Assembly: GCF_002753895.1 (NCBI RefSeq)
Contig: NZ_NJER01000004.1
Span: forward strand, 158,387 to 222,386
DNA: 64,000 bases
Source of the DNA: Halobacteriovorax sp. JY17
Lineage (GTDB): Bacteria; Bdellovibrionota; Bacteriovoracia; Bacteriovoracales; Bacteriovoracaceae
Reading direction: 5' to 3'
Every line of letters starts with the position of its first letter. Position 1 is the first letter of the stretch. The notes under the pieces were generated by a model. It saw nothing but the letters and a program-made list of their open reading frames with translations. It had not been told where the DNA came from and ran no database searches. The position numbers were made by a program, and so were the translations under genes. Positions 9,209-18,376 of the stretch are shown in pieces.

Positions 9209-9243
9209 GACCACTGAAGAAAATTCGGTGGTCTTCTTTTTTC
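9209..9243 (+). terminator. Terminator of the czc-like operon
   Basis: 10-bp stem GACCACTGAA (9209-9218) / TTCGGTGGTC (9224-9233) with one G-U pair, then TTCTTTTTTCTTTT. Confidence 0.85.
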
Positions 9244-9276
9244 TTTTAGAATAACCTTAAAGAAAAAGAGGTATAT

Positions 9277-9615
9277 ATGTGGTTAGCGATAGGGAAAACT
9301 TTCTTGGCAGCAATTTTAATTAGTTTTGTTTCTTGGCTATCTGGAAAGAAGACCGGTCTTGCTGGTTTTTTGACGGCACTACCTCTTACGACTTTACTTG
9401 CTCTCGCTTTTTCTCATATGCAGTGGGGTGATTCAAAGCAGTCTGTTGAATATGCAAAAAGTGTTTTTGTGGCAATTCCTGTCTCTCTTCTTTTCTTTGT
9501 GCCTTTCTTGTTGGCCGAGAAATTCAATCTAAATTTCTGGCAGTGCTATAGCTTTGGAGTAGGACTCTTAGGGCTTGGATATTTTGCACATAGTTATATA
9601 ACAAGGGTTATCTAG
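9277..9615 (+). CDS. Small DUF3147/GlpM-like membrane protein
   Basis: A 112-residue, four-helix membrane protein. Helices lie near 1-20, 28-46, 62-82 and 90-108. The segment GFLTALPLTTLLALAF (~31-46) matches the recurrent LPLT(S/T)LLAL block of DUF3147/GlpM-like proteins. Function of the family is poorly defined. AGAGGT precedes the ATG. It follows the czc terminator and has no obvious operon partner. Confidence 0.6.
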   Translation: MWLAIGKTFLAAILISFVSWLSGKKTGLAGFLTALPLTTLLALAFSHMQWGDSKQSVEYAKSVFVAIPVSLLFFVPFLLAEKFNLNFWQCYSFGVGLLGLGYFAHSYITRVI

Positions 9616-9782
9616 CTACGCTTCCGTGCGTTACATTTGCGCTGAAGTTTTGCTTCGAAGAAGTATTTCAACCTTTCAGTAGGTTAGCTAATCAAAAAAC
9701 TGACATCTAAGCTTGAAAAAGTGCGTAAAAACGATTAATTTCTTTAGGTTAGTTTTGTGAACATTTAAACAGGGGTGTCGTC

Positions 9783-9887
9783 GTGGCCAGTGGTTCTCGT
9801 CATAGAAGAAAGCACAATAAAGGTAGAAGAAAAAGAGGTTCTAAATATAGAAAGAACTTACGTCTTCGTAGAAAACAAAAAAGCTAA
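9783..9887 (+). CDS. 34-residue very basic protein, possible small ribosomal protein
   Basis: GTG-initiated ORF of 34 codons preceded by AGGGGTG seven bases upstream and followed by a strong terminator. About 21 of 34 residues are Arg, Lys or His (starts MASGSRHRRKHNKGRRKRGS), with no acidic residue. This composition and size match tiny ribosomal proteins of the THX or bS22/AURKAIP1 kind, and KYRKNLRLRRK near 21-31 resembles the basic helix of bS22-like proteins. I cannot prove homology. The overlapping longer frame from 9775 has no such character and runs through the terminator. Confidence 0.6.
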   Translation: MASGSRHRRKHNKGRRKRGSKYRKNLRLRRKQKS

Positions 9888-9914
9888 AAGCTTAAGCTTT
9901 CAAATTATAAAAGG

Positions 9915-9940
9915 CCCCTTCTTTGGAAGGGGTTTTTTAT
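9915..9940 (+). terminator. Intrinsic terminator after the small basic gene
   Basis: 7-bp stem CCCCTTC (9915-9921) / GAAGGGG (9926-9932) with a TTTG loop, followed by six T. Supports 9783-9887 as an independent transcription unit. Confidence 0.85.
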
Positions 9941-9985
9941 TTCTAAATTTGCTCATCCCCGAATAATCCCAGATAATAAAGCCTC

Positions 9986-11326
9986 ATGAAAAATGAATTA
10001 AAAAGAATTGGTAATTTAAGCTTACCCCTCATCTTTGCACAGATTGGAGTTGTTCTCCTAGGTGTTACAGACATGGTAATGCTAGGTCATTACAGTGATA
10101 CGTCTCTCAAGGCTGCAGGATTAGCAAATGTGTGGGTAATTGGTACTCTTATGTTTGGTATCGGATGCTGCTTAGGTATTGATCCCATCGTGTCGAAGTT
10201 GCTGGGAAAGGGAGAGACTGAAAGAGTACGAGTTGCGCTAGTAAGTGGAAAAGTTTTTGCGATTCTCGTTGCAATTATTACAGGAGTTCTTTGGCTCTTT
10301 ACGGGAAATATTTTAAAGCTCTTTGGACAAGAGACTCTTTATGCAGACCTTGCTCACGACTATGCTTTAATTCAGATACCTAGCTTGATTCCTTTTTTCA
10401 TGTATATGATCTTTCGTCAGTATATGATTGCCTCTGAAAAGACTGGACCAGTGGCGATTGTTCTTGTTCTTACTAATATAATAAATATCTTTCTCAATTG
10501 GCTCTTTATATATGGAGTAGGACCATTTAGTGAAATGGGTCTATTTGGAGCGGGTCTCTCTAGTTGCTTTATGCGAGCGACCCAGTATATTTTACTTTGT
10601 TTGATAGTTATAAACTTTAAAGAATATAAGGAATATTGGGTTCCTTATAAAACGAAGTTCTTTGAATTAAAAATATTTAAAGCGATATCTCTTATGGGGC
10701 TACCTATAGGAATTCATCTCATGCTAGAAGCATTCGGCCTACAAGTGACGACCTTTATTGCAGGAAGAATTGGAAGTGATGAACTAGGGGCCCATTCTAT
10801 TATTCTAAACCTTCAGTATCTATTCTTTATTCTTCCAATGTCCTTTTCTCTTTGTGCTGCTACTCGAGTTGGATTTGAAGTTGGAAAGATGAAGAGAAAT
10901 ATACTTGTGGTCTTTAAGGCATCACTTCTGGTTTCTACCCTTGCCTTTATTCTCTCTTCAACAATTCTCTTCTTTGGAGGAGAATTCTTAATTCGTACTT
11001 ATGGAGTATCGGAAACAATCATAAGTCTTTCAAGAGATTGCCTAGGCTATAGTGCTATTTTCTTATTCTTTTATGGATTACAGCTTGTGGGAAGTGGTTA
11101 TCTACGAGGAGCTGGGCTTACAGTTGCTTCTAGTCTAGCAAATATTTTCTCTCTTTATTTCTGCGCTCTACCAATGTGTTACTACTTGGCAATTACAAAG
11201 AATTGGGGACTTCCAGGACTTTGGGCCGGATTGGCATTTGGTATGATGGTAGCGACTTTCATCGCTACCATATTAAATATTAGATACCTTCTAAGTTATA
11301 AAAAGAGGCTACTTTCGTCCGACTAG
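9986..11326 (+). CDS. MATE-family multidrug efflux transporter
   Basis: A 446-residue polytopic protein of the MATE family (NorM/DinF-like), with twelve predicted membrane helices in two six-helix halves. The first half opens with LPLIFAQIGVVLLGVTDMVMLGHY, the usual TM1 signature, and the second half repeats the pattern from ~235 (GLPIGIHLMLEAFGLQ). It exports organic cations using an H+ or Na+ gradient. It overlaps the convergent MMPL gene by 18 bases. Substrate is not predictable. Confidence 0.9.
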   Translation: MKNELKRIGNLSLPLIFAQIGVVLLGVTDMVMLGHYSDTSLKAAGLANVWVIGTLMFGIGCCLGIDPIVSKLLGKGETERVRVALVSGKVFAILVAIITGVLWLFTGNILKLFGQETLYADLAHDYALIQIPSLIPFFMYMIFRQYMIASEKTGPVAIVLVLTNIINIFLNWLFIYGVGPFSEMGLFGAGLSSCFMRATQYILLCLIVINFKEYKEYWVPYKTKFFELKIFKAISLMGLPIGIHLMLEAFGLQVTTFIAGRIGSDELGAHSIILNLQYLFFILPMSFSLCAATRVGFEVGKMKRNILVVFKASLLVSTLAFILSSTILFFGGEFLIRTYGVSETIISLSRDCLGYSAIFLFFYGLQLVGSGYLRGAGLTVASSLANIFSLYFCALPMCYYLAITKNWGLPGLWAGLAFGMMVATFIATILNIRYLLSYKKRLLSSD

Positions 11327-13594
11327 AAGTAGCGCAGGTAAGAAGATAAGATCAATTACGAGCGCAACAAGTAGAACAATTGCAGTAAAGAGGCCAAAAT
11401 TCATATTTGGAGTAAACTCAGCTATAATCAACGCTCCAAATCCTACTGCAAGAATTAGGGTTGTCCAAATTAGCGCAGGCCCTGTAGAGGCAAGGACTCT
11501 TGAGAGAGCTTCTTTTGTATCAAGTCCACTTTGTTTAAGAGTATTAAAACTATTGAGAAAGTGAATAGTATCATCAACAACAATTCCTAAGCAGACAGAA
11601 CTCACAAGAGCTGTTCCTACATCAATAGGAGTGTTGAGTATTTTCATTAGCCCTGCTCCAATGGCAAGGGGGACAACATTTGGAATCATTGAAATTAGTC
11701 CAAGCTTTATAGACTTAAAAATAAATATGAGCAGTAGTGAGATACCAATAAGAGCTAGAGCAATGGATGAAAAGAATGACTTAACTACAAAAGTTGTCAT
11801 ATTTTGATAAATTGGAATTTTCCCCGTGACAACAGCATCTAATCCAAAATCAGAAGCTTTTTCTTCAATCATTTTCATTTTTGCAAGAGACTCTTTTGAA
11901 CCCTGTAAGGTCCATAGTATGGCCATTCGAAGTGAATCTTTTTCAATAGTCATTCTATCCTTTAAATCTTTACCTTGAGGAAGACTCATGGAGTAGAGAA
12001 AGAGAAGCTCTGCAATTGTCTTTCTATTGTCGGGAATTCGGTAGTAGCTCTCTTGATCTGCATGCATAGACTTATTCATGGCCTTTACAACTTCAACAAT
12101 AGAAGTCACTCTTGAAATATATTCCTTTTCCTCTAGCCAATTTTGGAATTGATCAACTTTCTTTAGAAAGTCTGGACTTTTAATACCATCTTTCTCACCT
12201 GAGTTAATGACAACTTGTGGACCGTAAAATCCACCTAAGTTTTTCAAAGTAAAGTCGTTTGAAACTCTTAGGGGTACAGTTTCTGTAAAGTAAGTATAAG
12301 GATTTGAGTTTACTTCATTCTTATATCCTAAGTAGGCTAAGAAAAATGAAGAAACTAAAGTTCCGATAAGAACGAGATACTTATACTTGTCTATAATATT
12401 AATTAGCTTTGTTGCAGTTGCTAGATGAGAACTATTTGAATTTTCTATACTCTTTCTCTTGTAATTGACTTTTAGCTTTGAAAGAATTGGTGTCATAAAT
12501 AAAACAGTGAAGAGCCAAGCAAATAAAGTCCCAAATCCAGCGAGGATTCCTAAGTCTCTCAGGGGAATAAGATCAGAAGTTGTGCAGCTAAAGAATCCTA
12601 TGGCCGTCGAGATAGAAGTTAAGAGAGTTGGTTTGAAATTTTTTTCGAATGCTTTTCTGGTCGCATCTCTTTCATTTTCGCCACTAGATCTAAATTGAAA
12701 ATAGCTCACTAGAATATGGACACTATCAGCAATGGCAATTGCAATGAGAATTGTTGGAACCATGGCAATGAGATTATTAAATTTTATTCCTAAGTATCCG
12801 GCCAGACCAAAGGTCGCAAGAGTTGTAACAGTAATAATAAAAAGAGGGAGGGCGACTCCAATCAATGTTCTAAAAACATAAATGAGAAATAGAATTATAA
12901 TGAGAAAGACTATCGGAAAAATTGTGGCAACATCATGTTCAGAAACTTCTCTGAATGTATTATTAATATCAAGAGAGCCGTTGGTATAAATTTTATGAGT
13001 GTCACCTTGTGGGAGAGTTTCTTTGATTTTCTTAATCATTTCTCTGGTTTGGGCAATGATGAACTTGTCATCAGGAGCTCCATCAAAGTGAGGTTTTATT
13101 TTTGCATAGATATTAGTTACAGTTGCTTCTCTATTAATTAAGTAGTCGGGGAGGGTCTTATCATTAAGAGCGAGCTTCTTTTTCTCTAGTAAAGTTTCGA
13201 GAGAGTGATCTTCACTTATAAAGTCTTCTATAATAAGTTCATCTTCACTCGCTGAGGTCCATTGATAATTGGTTAAGGAGTCAACAGAGATGACGTCACT
13301 AACTTTCCATAATTCATCAGTTAGTTTTTGAACGAGATCAATTGAGCTCTTGTCGAAAATTCCGTCGGGGGAGTGAACGATTATATTTATTAAATCATCA
13401 TTACCAAACTTAGCTTGAAAATTATCATAGCGCTTAATTAATGGTTCGGAATCCCGAAACCAAATCCTATAGCTAAAATCAGACTCAACACGAAGTAGAC
13501 CAGGTATGAGAGAAAATAGAATAACTAGACCAAGAAGGAATGAAGTCCAAGGTCTAGTTAAAGTAAAGTGGGTGATCTTCTTTGAATAACTCAA
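11309..13594 (-). CDS. MMPL/RND-superfamily transporter
   Basis: A 761-residue membrane protein of the MMPL/patched branch of the RND superfamily: one TM at ~15-35, a periplasmic domain to ~215, five TMs (~220-380), a second TM (~405), a second periplasmic domain and five C-terminal TMs (~610-760). Acidic residues in the TM4-like segments (ADSVHILVSYF ~290; VVDDTIHFLNSF ~685) would relay protons. Such permeases move lipids or hopanoids to the outer membrane. Starts at TTG with AGGAG seven bases upstream. A LolA-like protein and barrel that often accompany this class lie far away at 56.6-58.7 kb. Confidence 0.87.
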   Translation of the reverse strand: MSYSKKITHFTLTRPWTSFLLGLVILFSLIPGLLRVESDFSYRIWFRDSEPLIKRYDNFQAKFGNDDLINIIVHSPDGIFDKSSIDLVQKLTDELWKVSDVISVDSLTNYQWTSASEDELIIEDFISEDHSLETLLEKKKLALNDKTLPDYLINREATVTNIYAKIKPHFDGAPDDKFIIAQTREMIKKIKETLPQGDTHKIYTNGSLDINNTFREVSEHDVATIFPIVFLIIILFLIYVFRTLIGVALPLFIITVTTLATFGLAGYLGIKFNNLIAMVPTILIAIAIADSVHILVSYFQFRSSGENERDATRKAFEKNFKPTLLTSISTAIGFFSCTTSDLIPLRDLGILAGFGTLFAWLFTVLFMTPILSKLKVNYKRKSIENSNSSHLATATKLINIIDKYKYLVLIGTLVSSFFLAYLGYKNEVNSNPYTYFTETVPLRVSNDFTLKNLGGFYGPQVVINSGEKDGIKSPDFLKKVDQFQNWLEEKEYISRVTSIVEVVKAMNKSMHADQESYYRIPDNRKTIAELLFLYSMSLPQGKDLKDRMTIEKDSLRMAILWTLQGSKESLAKMKMIEEKASDFGLDAVVTGKIPIYQNMTTFVVKSFFSSIALALIGISLLLIFIFKSIKLGLISMIPNVVPLAIGAGLMKILNTPIDVGTALVSSVCLGIVVDDTIHFLNSFNTLKQSGLDTKEALSRVLASTGPALIWTTLILAVGFGALIIAEFTPNMNFGLFTAIVLLVALVIDLIFLPALLLVGRK

Positions 13595-13694
13595 GATTAT
13601 TCTCCTAAAGTGAATGTAGATATAAACACTTATCGGAGAAGTTCTCTCTGCTAATAACTTTTTTAGCTTAGAGAATAAGTAGAGATTTTTTTTC

Positions 13695-13955
13695 CTATTC
13701 GTCGTCTAATTCAATACTATCTAGGTTTAGCATAAGGTCTTCGGCGGGGTTTGGACACCTAGGGCACCATGAGCCAGATGTGCTTTTCTTCCCCATTATT
13801 TCAAGGGCGGTGGCCTTCCATTTATGGCCAGATTTACATTCCCATAAAAGGTAAGTCGTAGAGTTCTTATACTCATTTGAAAGTAGCTTTCCACCCTTTA
13901 ATTCAGCAAATTCAGCGAGTGTGTCCAAATCAAATGTTCTTCTTGTTTTGCTCAA
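13695..13955 (-). CDS. Small treble-clef zinc-finger protein
   Basis: An 86-residue protein with Cys40, His44, Cys64 and Cys67 in the arrangement CxxxH(K)W...WCPxC, the repeat unit seen in treble-clef zinc-ribbon proteins often tied to restriction-type endonucleases or DNA-binding proteins. Here it stands alone without a nuclease domain. Acidic C-terminus (IELDDE). A single gene; the 277 bases to the next gene (13956-14232) hold no other ORF that I can support. Confidence 0.6.
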   Translation of the reverse strand: MSKTRRTFDLDTLAEFAELKGGKLLSNEYKNSTTYLLWECKSGHKWKATALEIMGKKSTSGSWCPRCPNPAEDLMLNLDSIELDDE

Positions 13956-14232
13956 TTTCTTCCTCTTTTGTTAGGGACTTAGTTAATTGAATAAACTAAT
14001 GTCACTTTGTGCCACGACTCAAAGCCTTCTTTTAGGTCGTATATCCTAGAAAGATACACTGTTACTCAACGACTTCAACTATTTATTTCACAAACCTGAC
14101 ATAAAGTTAACAATTCTTGGGACAGCTGCTGATAGATTAACTCTATGTTTAGATCTAATTTCTCTATAACGGTTGAATTAGGTCAGATACTAACGTACTT
14201 TTCAGTCATTCGAAATATAAAAGGATTTTACT

Positions 14233-15159
14233 ATGTATAACATTCAATTGGCCTCATCACTAAGCGGAATTAATGTTCATAACTTACGAGCTTGGGAAAG
14301 AAGATATAGTGCAGTTTCACCGAGAAGAGATGAAGTTGGACGTAGACTTTACTCTAGAGAAAATATAGAGAAATTATTTCTTTTAAATCAATTAGTAAAA
14401 GAAGGGACTGCGATTAGGCATATTGCAGAAAAGTCTAATGAGGAGTTAGTCTCTTTAGTAGAAGAGAGAGGTCTCGTTTCTGATCTAGACTTTGAGCAAT
14501 CTAATTCTGAGAAAGAAGAAATAGAGCTTACATTTAAGGCCATGGTAATGGCACTTAATTTTAAAAAGTTCGATATTGTTTCACATGAGTTAGGTAAGGC
14601 AATTGATCAATATGATTTAAATAAAGTTGTCTTTGATATTCTAATTCCCTTTCTTTACGACCTTCGTGAGAAGCTTGAGAAGCATAAAATTACTGCTGAA
14701 GAAAAGCATACTCTAATTACTTTAACGAAGTACTTTCTAAGACGTAAGATTTACCAGAATAATTCGAGTATTACTCGAAATAGTGTTGTTATTGCAACAC
14801 CAGCTGGTGATAGCTATGAGCTTCAAGCTTTAATAGCATCGCTCTTATTGAGTAATCATGGAAGACAGGTCGTCTACCTTGGAGCAAATGTAGAAGCGAG
14901 AACTATTGTCGATACAGTTGAAGCAACTGGAGTTGAAAATATTCTTGTTTGGGGATCATGTCTTTGGGATGAGAAAAGGGGAGGAGAGCTAGGAGCTTAT
15001 TTTAATTCTCTTCACGAACTTGCTCCTAAGGGAACGAATATAGCTGTCGCCTGTAATGGGAAAGCCCCATTTGAGTTTTTTACGACAAATACTGGAGTGA
15101 AAGTTCTTCCAACATTTGAGAAACTAGCTCAAGACTTAGAAGCAAAGAAAATCTTCTAG
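14233..15159 (+). CDS. MerR-family regulator with degenerate B12-binding domain
   Basis: A 308-residue CarH/LitR-like transcription factor: MerR winged helix at 1-70 (AWERRYSAVSPRRDEVGRRLY at ~20-40 is the recognition/wing region), a helical bundle at ~95-175 and a Rossmann-type B12-binding fold at ~183-300. Photosensory CarH needs a W-x9-EH motif and a DxHxxG cobalamin-binding motif; here the matching positions read Leu148, Lys158-His159 and GDSYELQ (192-198), with Tyr195 in place of the ligand His. It likely does not bind B12. AAAGGAT precedes the ATG. Target genes unknown; a carotenoid or stress role would be a guess. Confidence 0.82.
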   Translation: MYNIQLASSLSGINVHNLRAWERRYSAVSPRRDEVGRRLYSRENIEKLFLLNQLVKEGTAIRHIAEKSNEELVSLVEERGLVSDLDFEQSNSEKEEIELTFKAMVMALNFKKFDIVSHELGKAIDQYDLNKVVFDILIPFLYDLREKLEKHKITAEEKHTLITLTKYFLRRKIYQNNSSITRNSVVIATPAGDSYELQALIASLLLSNHGRQVVYLGANVEARTIVDTVEATGVENILVWGSCLWDEKRGGELGAYFNSLHELAPKGTNIAVACNGKAPFEFFTTNTGVKVLPTFEKLAQDLEAKKIF

Positions 15160-15168
15160 CCCCTATTC

Positions 15169-16068
15169 TTAGGGGCATATTTCATCTATGAAGAGATCGA
15201 AAGAATTTTCAGATGTATATTTCTTGAAATTATAACTAAATGAATTCCAGGATATTTCATTATCTTCTTTGAGTGGGCAACCACTCCTAGAAATCGTTAC
15301 CAGTTCTTCTTCACTTAACTTTAGAGATGAAATTTTCTGAAAGAAAGCAACCACAGAGTAAGGAGTAGACTTCTTTAATTCCTCGGCCAAGTTTGCTATA
15401 AGAATTTCTCTTTGAGACGTATTGGCCCTTCCTATTAATCTAAAATAGAAAGCTTGCTTCTTCGCCCCTTCTAGTTGTGAAGAGTTATCTAGAAACGTTC
15501 CTAATTCACTTTCGGAAGGGTTTGATTTTAAAAAGAGATCTGCTGTACTTTCTAAAATATTCTTATTCTCAAACTTAACAAGTTCGGAGAAGGCTAAATC
15601 ACTTGGAGCTAAGTCTCCATCATCTAGCATTGTATTTAAGAGTCGAAGCTCTCTTGAAAGCAGAGTGTGACCAGGGGTTGCAAATTCATCAAAGAAACCA
15701 TCTGGATCGGCCTTTGTTCCACAGTAGTCTTTCTTAAGACATTTTACTAGTTGAGCAGATTGTTTAATAACGTAGTTTTTAACGAAAGATTTACTTTGAT
15801 TCTTTTTTAAATCTTCTATCTCAATTTTATAATTATTTAAATCTTGAAATAGCTTATCTTCAGTCACCTTGACTTCTAAGTTGGTCGCTAATTTTTGGAT
15901 TTGTTGATTTAAGATATCGTCACCAATAGGAGCTTTTTCACTTTGTGTCTCTGTTGTTGAGGAGGCGTTCCCTCTTTGATCAATTTCAGAATGTGTACTA
16001 TAGGTTAGATAGAAAATTGCCAAGCAGGCAATAAGACAAAGGACGAATACAATTATATTTTTTTTCAT
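15169..16068 (-). CDS. Unknown exported or membrane-anchored protein
   Basis: I do not recognise this 299-residue protein. It has an N-terminal signal-anchor at ~4-24 followed by a Ser/Thr/Glu linker, then a mostly alpha-helical, charged domain with Cys pairs (CLKKDYC near 112-118, and Cys near 277 and the end) that may form disulfides in the periplasm. It converges on the MerR gene; the sequence GCCCCTA/TAGGGGC at 15159-15176 forms a hairpin between them but lacks a T-tract. Confidence 0.6.
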   Translation of the reverse strand: MKKNIIVFVLCLIACLAIFYLTYSTHSEIDQRGNASSTTETQSEKAPIGDDILNQQIQKLATNLEVKVTEDKLFQDLNNYKIEIEDLKKNQSKSFVKNYVIKQSAQLVKCLKKDYCGTKADPDGFFDEFATPGHTLLSRELRLLNTMLDDGDLAPSDLAFSELVKFENKNILESTADLFLKSNPSESELGTFLDNSSQLEGAKKQAFYFRLIGRANTSQREILIANLAEELKKSTPYSVVAFFQKISSLKLSEEELVTISRSGCPLKEDNEISWNSFSYNFKKYTSENSFDLFIDEICP

Positions 16069-16080
16069 TCCTTAAGTATA

Positions 16081-16120
16081 AATGAAAAACTTGCCCATAC
16101 AAATATTTTTGCATGGGCAA
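16081..16120 (-). terminator. Terminator of the 16127-17230 gene
   Basis: On the minus strand TTGCCCAT (16120-16113) pairs with ATGGGCAA (16098-16091), followed by GTTTTTCATT. Confidence 0.7.
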
Positions 16121-16126
16121 ATAACA

Positions 16127-17230
16127 TTAATTTAAGATTTCTTCTATTTTATCGCGATTATTTTCTTCATTTTTAAAATTGCTGATGACTTGTTCATAAG
16201 CTCCTCTTGAAGCTTCGTCTAATTCAAATGAAGTAGAATCAAAAACACCGATTTTATCTAAGTTTTCAATATCTAAAACTTTATCTAAATTCTTTAAGAA
16301 TCCTTCATCATGACCTTTGTAAGGGCTACTTGAATCTGCAAAGCGACAAGTCTTGTTCAGATTTCCTGAGTTATACTTCCCCGCCCATGTTCCTCTTACA
16401 ACACTTTTATAGTCAATCGTGTAAGTTCTCTTAGAAGCGAAAACATGCCATTTCTCTAGTTTACGTAAACACTTAACTCTCTCTTCCCAAACTTTGGAAG
16501 TACTTTTGAAGTTATATATTAGAGGCTTAAACCCTTGCATAAGGTAGTTCAGTCCATAAGCAAAAGTCTTACGAAGGGACTTGTGACCGTCTTTTGCAAG
16601 ATAGTTCTCAGCGTGCCACCTGATACTCAATTGCATAGCACCTAGATCTGTTCCATCTCCACCACGAATAATTTGTCTGATCACTTGGCTATCTTTGACA
16701 TCCTTACAGTCTGGAAAGAATGGATTTTCTCCAGTTTTAAAGTACTGATTAAAATGTTTGTAGTTTGTTGAACTAAGTTTCTTTTCCGCGAGTTCATCAG
16801 CTGTGTATTTCTCATCTAACTTCTCTTGAGTGTAAGCAAAAATTAAGTTTCCACTATTAGCGTGATCATTACATAGACCTTTTGAATCATTGATCTCTCG
16901 AACATGAAGATAGAGACCTTCTTGTAGAGGAACTGTTAGAGCGAGAGTCATAAAAGCGTTATAGGCCTTTATATTTCCTTCTTCTAATAGAAAGCTTGCT
17001 TTCTTGTGAGCTTCTTGAAGAAGAACTTTTATAAACTTACTTCCATACTTCTTCTTGGCTTCATCGGTATTTTTAAATATTGGAGCATCAATTTCAACAT
17101 TAGGATTTATTGTTGTCATCATTCTATCGAGAGCACTTACTCTTGAAATAGTACTATCTGAGGCCAGAACGCTTGCACTCATTGTGTTTAAAAGAGCTAA
17201 AGTACAAATGGACTTCTTTAAAAGACTCAT
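16127..17230 (-). CDS. Unknown secreted protein
   Basis: A 367-residue protein with a clear signal peptide (~1-23, cleavage after VLAS). The mature part has scattered Cys (e.g. LCNDH near 119, FPDCKD near 174, and CLRKLEKWHVF near 258) and conserved-looking aromatic segments, but no family motif that I recognise. It might be an enzyme or an envelope protein. AGGAGA precedes the ATG, and a terminator follows. The upstream gap to 17404 holds only a T-less hairpin. Confidence 0.6.
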   Translation of the reverse strand: MSLLKKSICTLALLNTMSASVLASDSTISRVSALDRMMTTINPNVEIDAPIFKNTDEAKKKYGSKFIKVLLQEAHKKASFLLEEGNIKAYNAFMTLALTVPLQEGLYLHVREINDSKGLCNDHANSGNLIFAYTQEKLDEKYTADELAEKKLSSTNYKHFNQYFKTGENPFFPDCKDVKDSQVIRQIIRGGDGTDLGAMQLSIRWHAENYLAKDGHKSLRKTFAYGLNYLMQGFKPLIYNFKSTSKVWEERVKCLRKLEKWHVFASKRTYTIDYKSVVRGTWAGKYNSGNLNKTCRFADSSSPYKGHDEGFLKNLDKVLDIENLDKIGVFDSTSFELDEASRGAYEQVISNFKNEENNRDKIEEILN

Positions 17231-17369
17231 ATTTTCTCCTTGAACTTAATAATTAATCAAAGGAGTTCTATCGCATCGCGTCATTTATATCTAGTTAAAT
17301 ACGAAGAGGATGTATAATTTTCATTGAGTTGGTTTGTAGTATAGTAATATTAGTGACTTAGGTAGGGTA

Positions 17370-17394
17370 TCTGCTCACAATGAAAGTGAGCAGA
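17370..17394. repeat. Inverted repeat between two minus-strand genes
   Basis: Perfect 9-bp inverted repeat TCTGCTCAC (17370-17378) / GTGAGCAGA (17386-17394). It lies just past the deacetylase stop, but neither strand has an adjacent T-tract, so it is an RNA hairpin or protein site of unknown role. Confidence 0.5.
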
Positions 17395-17403
17395 CAATGT
17401 AAA

Positions 17404-18294
17404 TTAGATTAATGATTGGCAAGACTTGTTCTTATATGAGAATTCATCCACCTCATCTAGAGGGACAATTTCTATATTCATTTGCTTGGCCTTCTTAATG
17501 AAAATCTCTGTCGCCTGTATACTTCTTTCGTGAATGTCGTGAAGTAGGGCAACTCCTCCACCAATTGGAGAGTTAATTTTATACTTTTTAATTTCGTACT
17601 TCGTATTTCCAAATATTGTTCTCTTCACTTTATGCTTATAGGCTGTTCCACCTTTCACATGAGCAATGATATTTTGAGAGATTTGTTCAGGAGTCATCTG
17701 TGCTACCCAGTCATCTGAATCAATATCCCAAAAGGCAAAATTAATACAATTCTCACCGTAAATCTGGTTACTCACATCCTTCATTACATTGAAGTGGTGG
17801 TAGAGCTTACTTTGCCCATAAGCTCCGTAAGGAAATCTATAAAAGCTTGAGATCTGATTAGAGTTATACTTTCTTTTTAGGGACTCTATCATAGCAACAG
17901 TGTTATAGAGCTCTTCTCTATAAGTCGCTTCGTCTTCGCCATTATTATTGTCGTGATCATGATCATGACTTGCTAAGATATGACCCTCTTTTAAAATTCT
18001 CTCGACAATATGAATATTTGAAGCATTTACATTCTTTGTAAGAATAAAGAATGTGGCCAAAACATTTTCTCTCTTTAAGAGGTCAAGAAGTTTTGGTGTT
18101 CTAGTTCTGTGGGGACCATCATCAAAAGTTAGAACTATTTTATTTGAGTTCCTTAAAGATTTAGTTCTATATTGTTCAAATCCAGTATCTACCTTAGGTC
18201 TATAGACAAAAGTTCCCTCTGGGAATTGCTTCTCGTTTGCATATGAATTGATTGAAAGCATGAGACTCATACTTGCTAAAATCGGCTTAATCAT
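17404..18294 (-). CDS. Secreted polysaccharide deacetylase (NodB domain)
   Basis: A 296-residue carbohydrate esterase family 4 enzyme, expected to remove N-acetyl groups from peptidoglycan or chitin-like sugars. Signal peptide at 1-19 (ending NSYA), metal/catalytic motif TFDDGPH at ~56-62, metal-binding SHDHDH at ~109-114, RFPYGAYG in motif 3 and LLHDIHE near the C-terminus in motif 5. The ATG at 18294 is chosen because AAGGAAAG lies just upstream and the signal peptide begins here; an in-frame ATG at 18351 would add 19 unlikely residues. In predatory relatives such enzymes remodel host or self peptidoglycan; that role is inferred. Confidence 0.87.
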   Translation of the reverse strand: MIKPILASMSLMLSINSYANEKQFPEGTFVYRPKVDTGFEQYRTKSLRNSNKIVLTFDDGPHRTRTPKLLDLLKRENVLATFFILTKNVNASNIHIVERILKEGHILASHDHDHDNNNGEDEATYREELYNTVAMIESLKRKYNSNQISSFYRFPYGAYGQSKLYHHFNVMKDVSNQIYGENCINFAFWDIDSDDWVAQMTPEQISQNIIAHVKGGTAYKHKVKRTIFGNTKYEIKKYKINSPIGGGVALLHDIHERSIQATEIFIKKAKQMNIEIVPLDEVDEFSYKNKSCQSLI

Positions 18295-18376
18295 ATCTCT
18301 TTCCTTGTTTAGAATTGGCGCGACAATATACCTCGAAGAACTGACTGGCAACGCGATGTGTAAAAATGAAAGTCTT

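Noticed and set aside
9775..9966. 63-codon frame overlapping the small basic ORF
   Set aside because: Runs through the terminator at 9915-9940; the GTG at 9783 in another frame has better ribosome-site spacing and a ribosomal-protein-like composition.
15159..15176. GCCCCTA/TAGGGGC hairpin as a terminator between the MerR gene and the convergent gene
   Set aside because: Good stem but no T-tract on either strand; not listed as a terminator.
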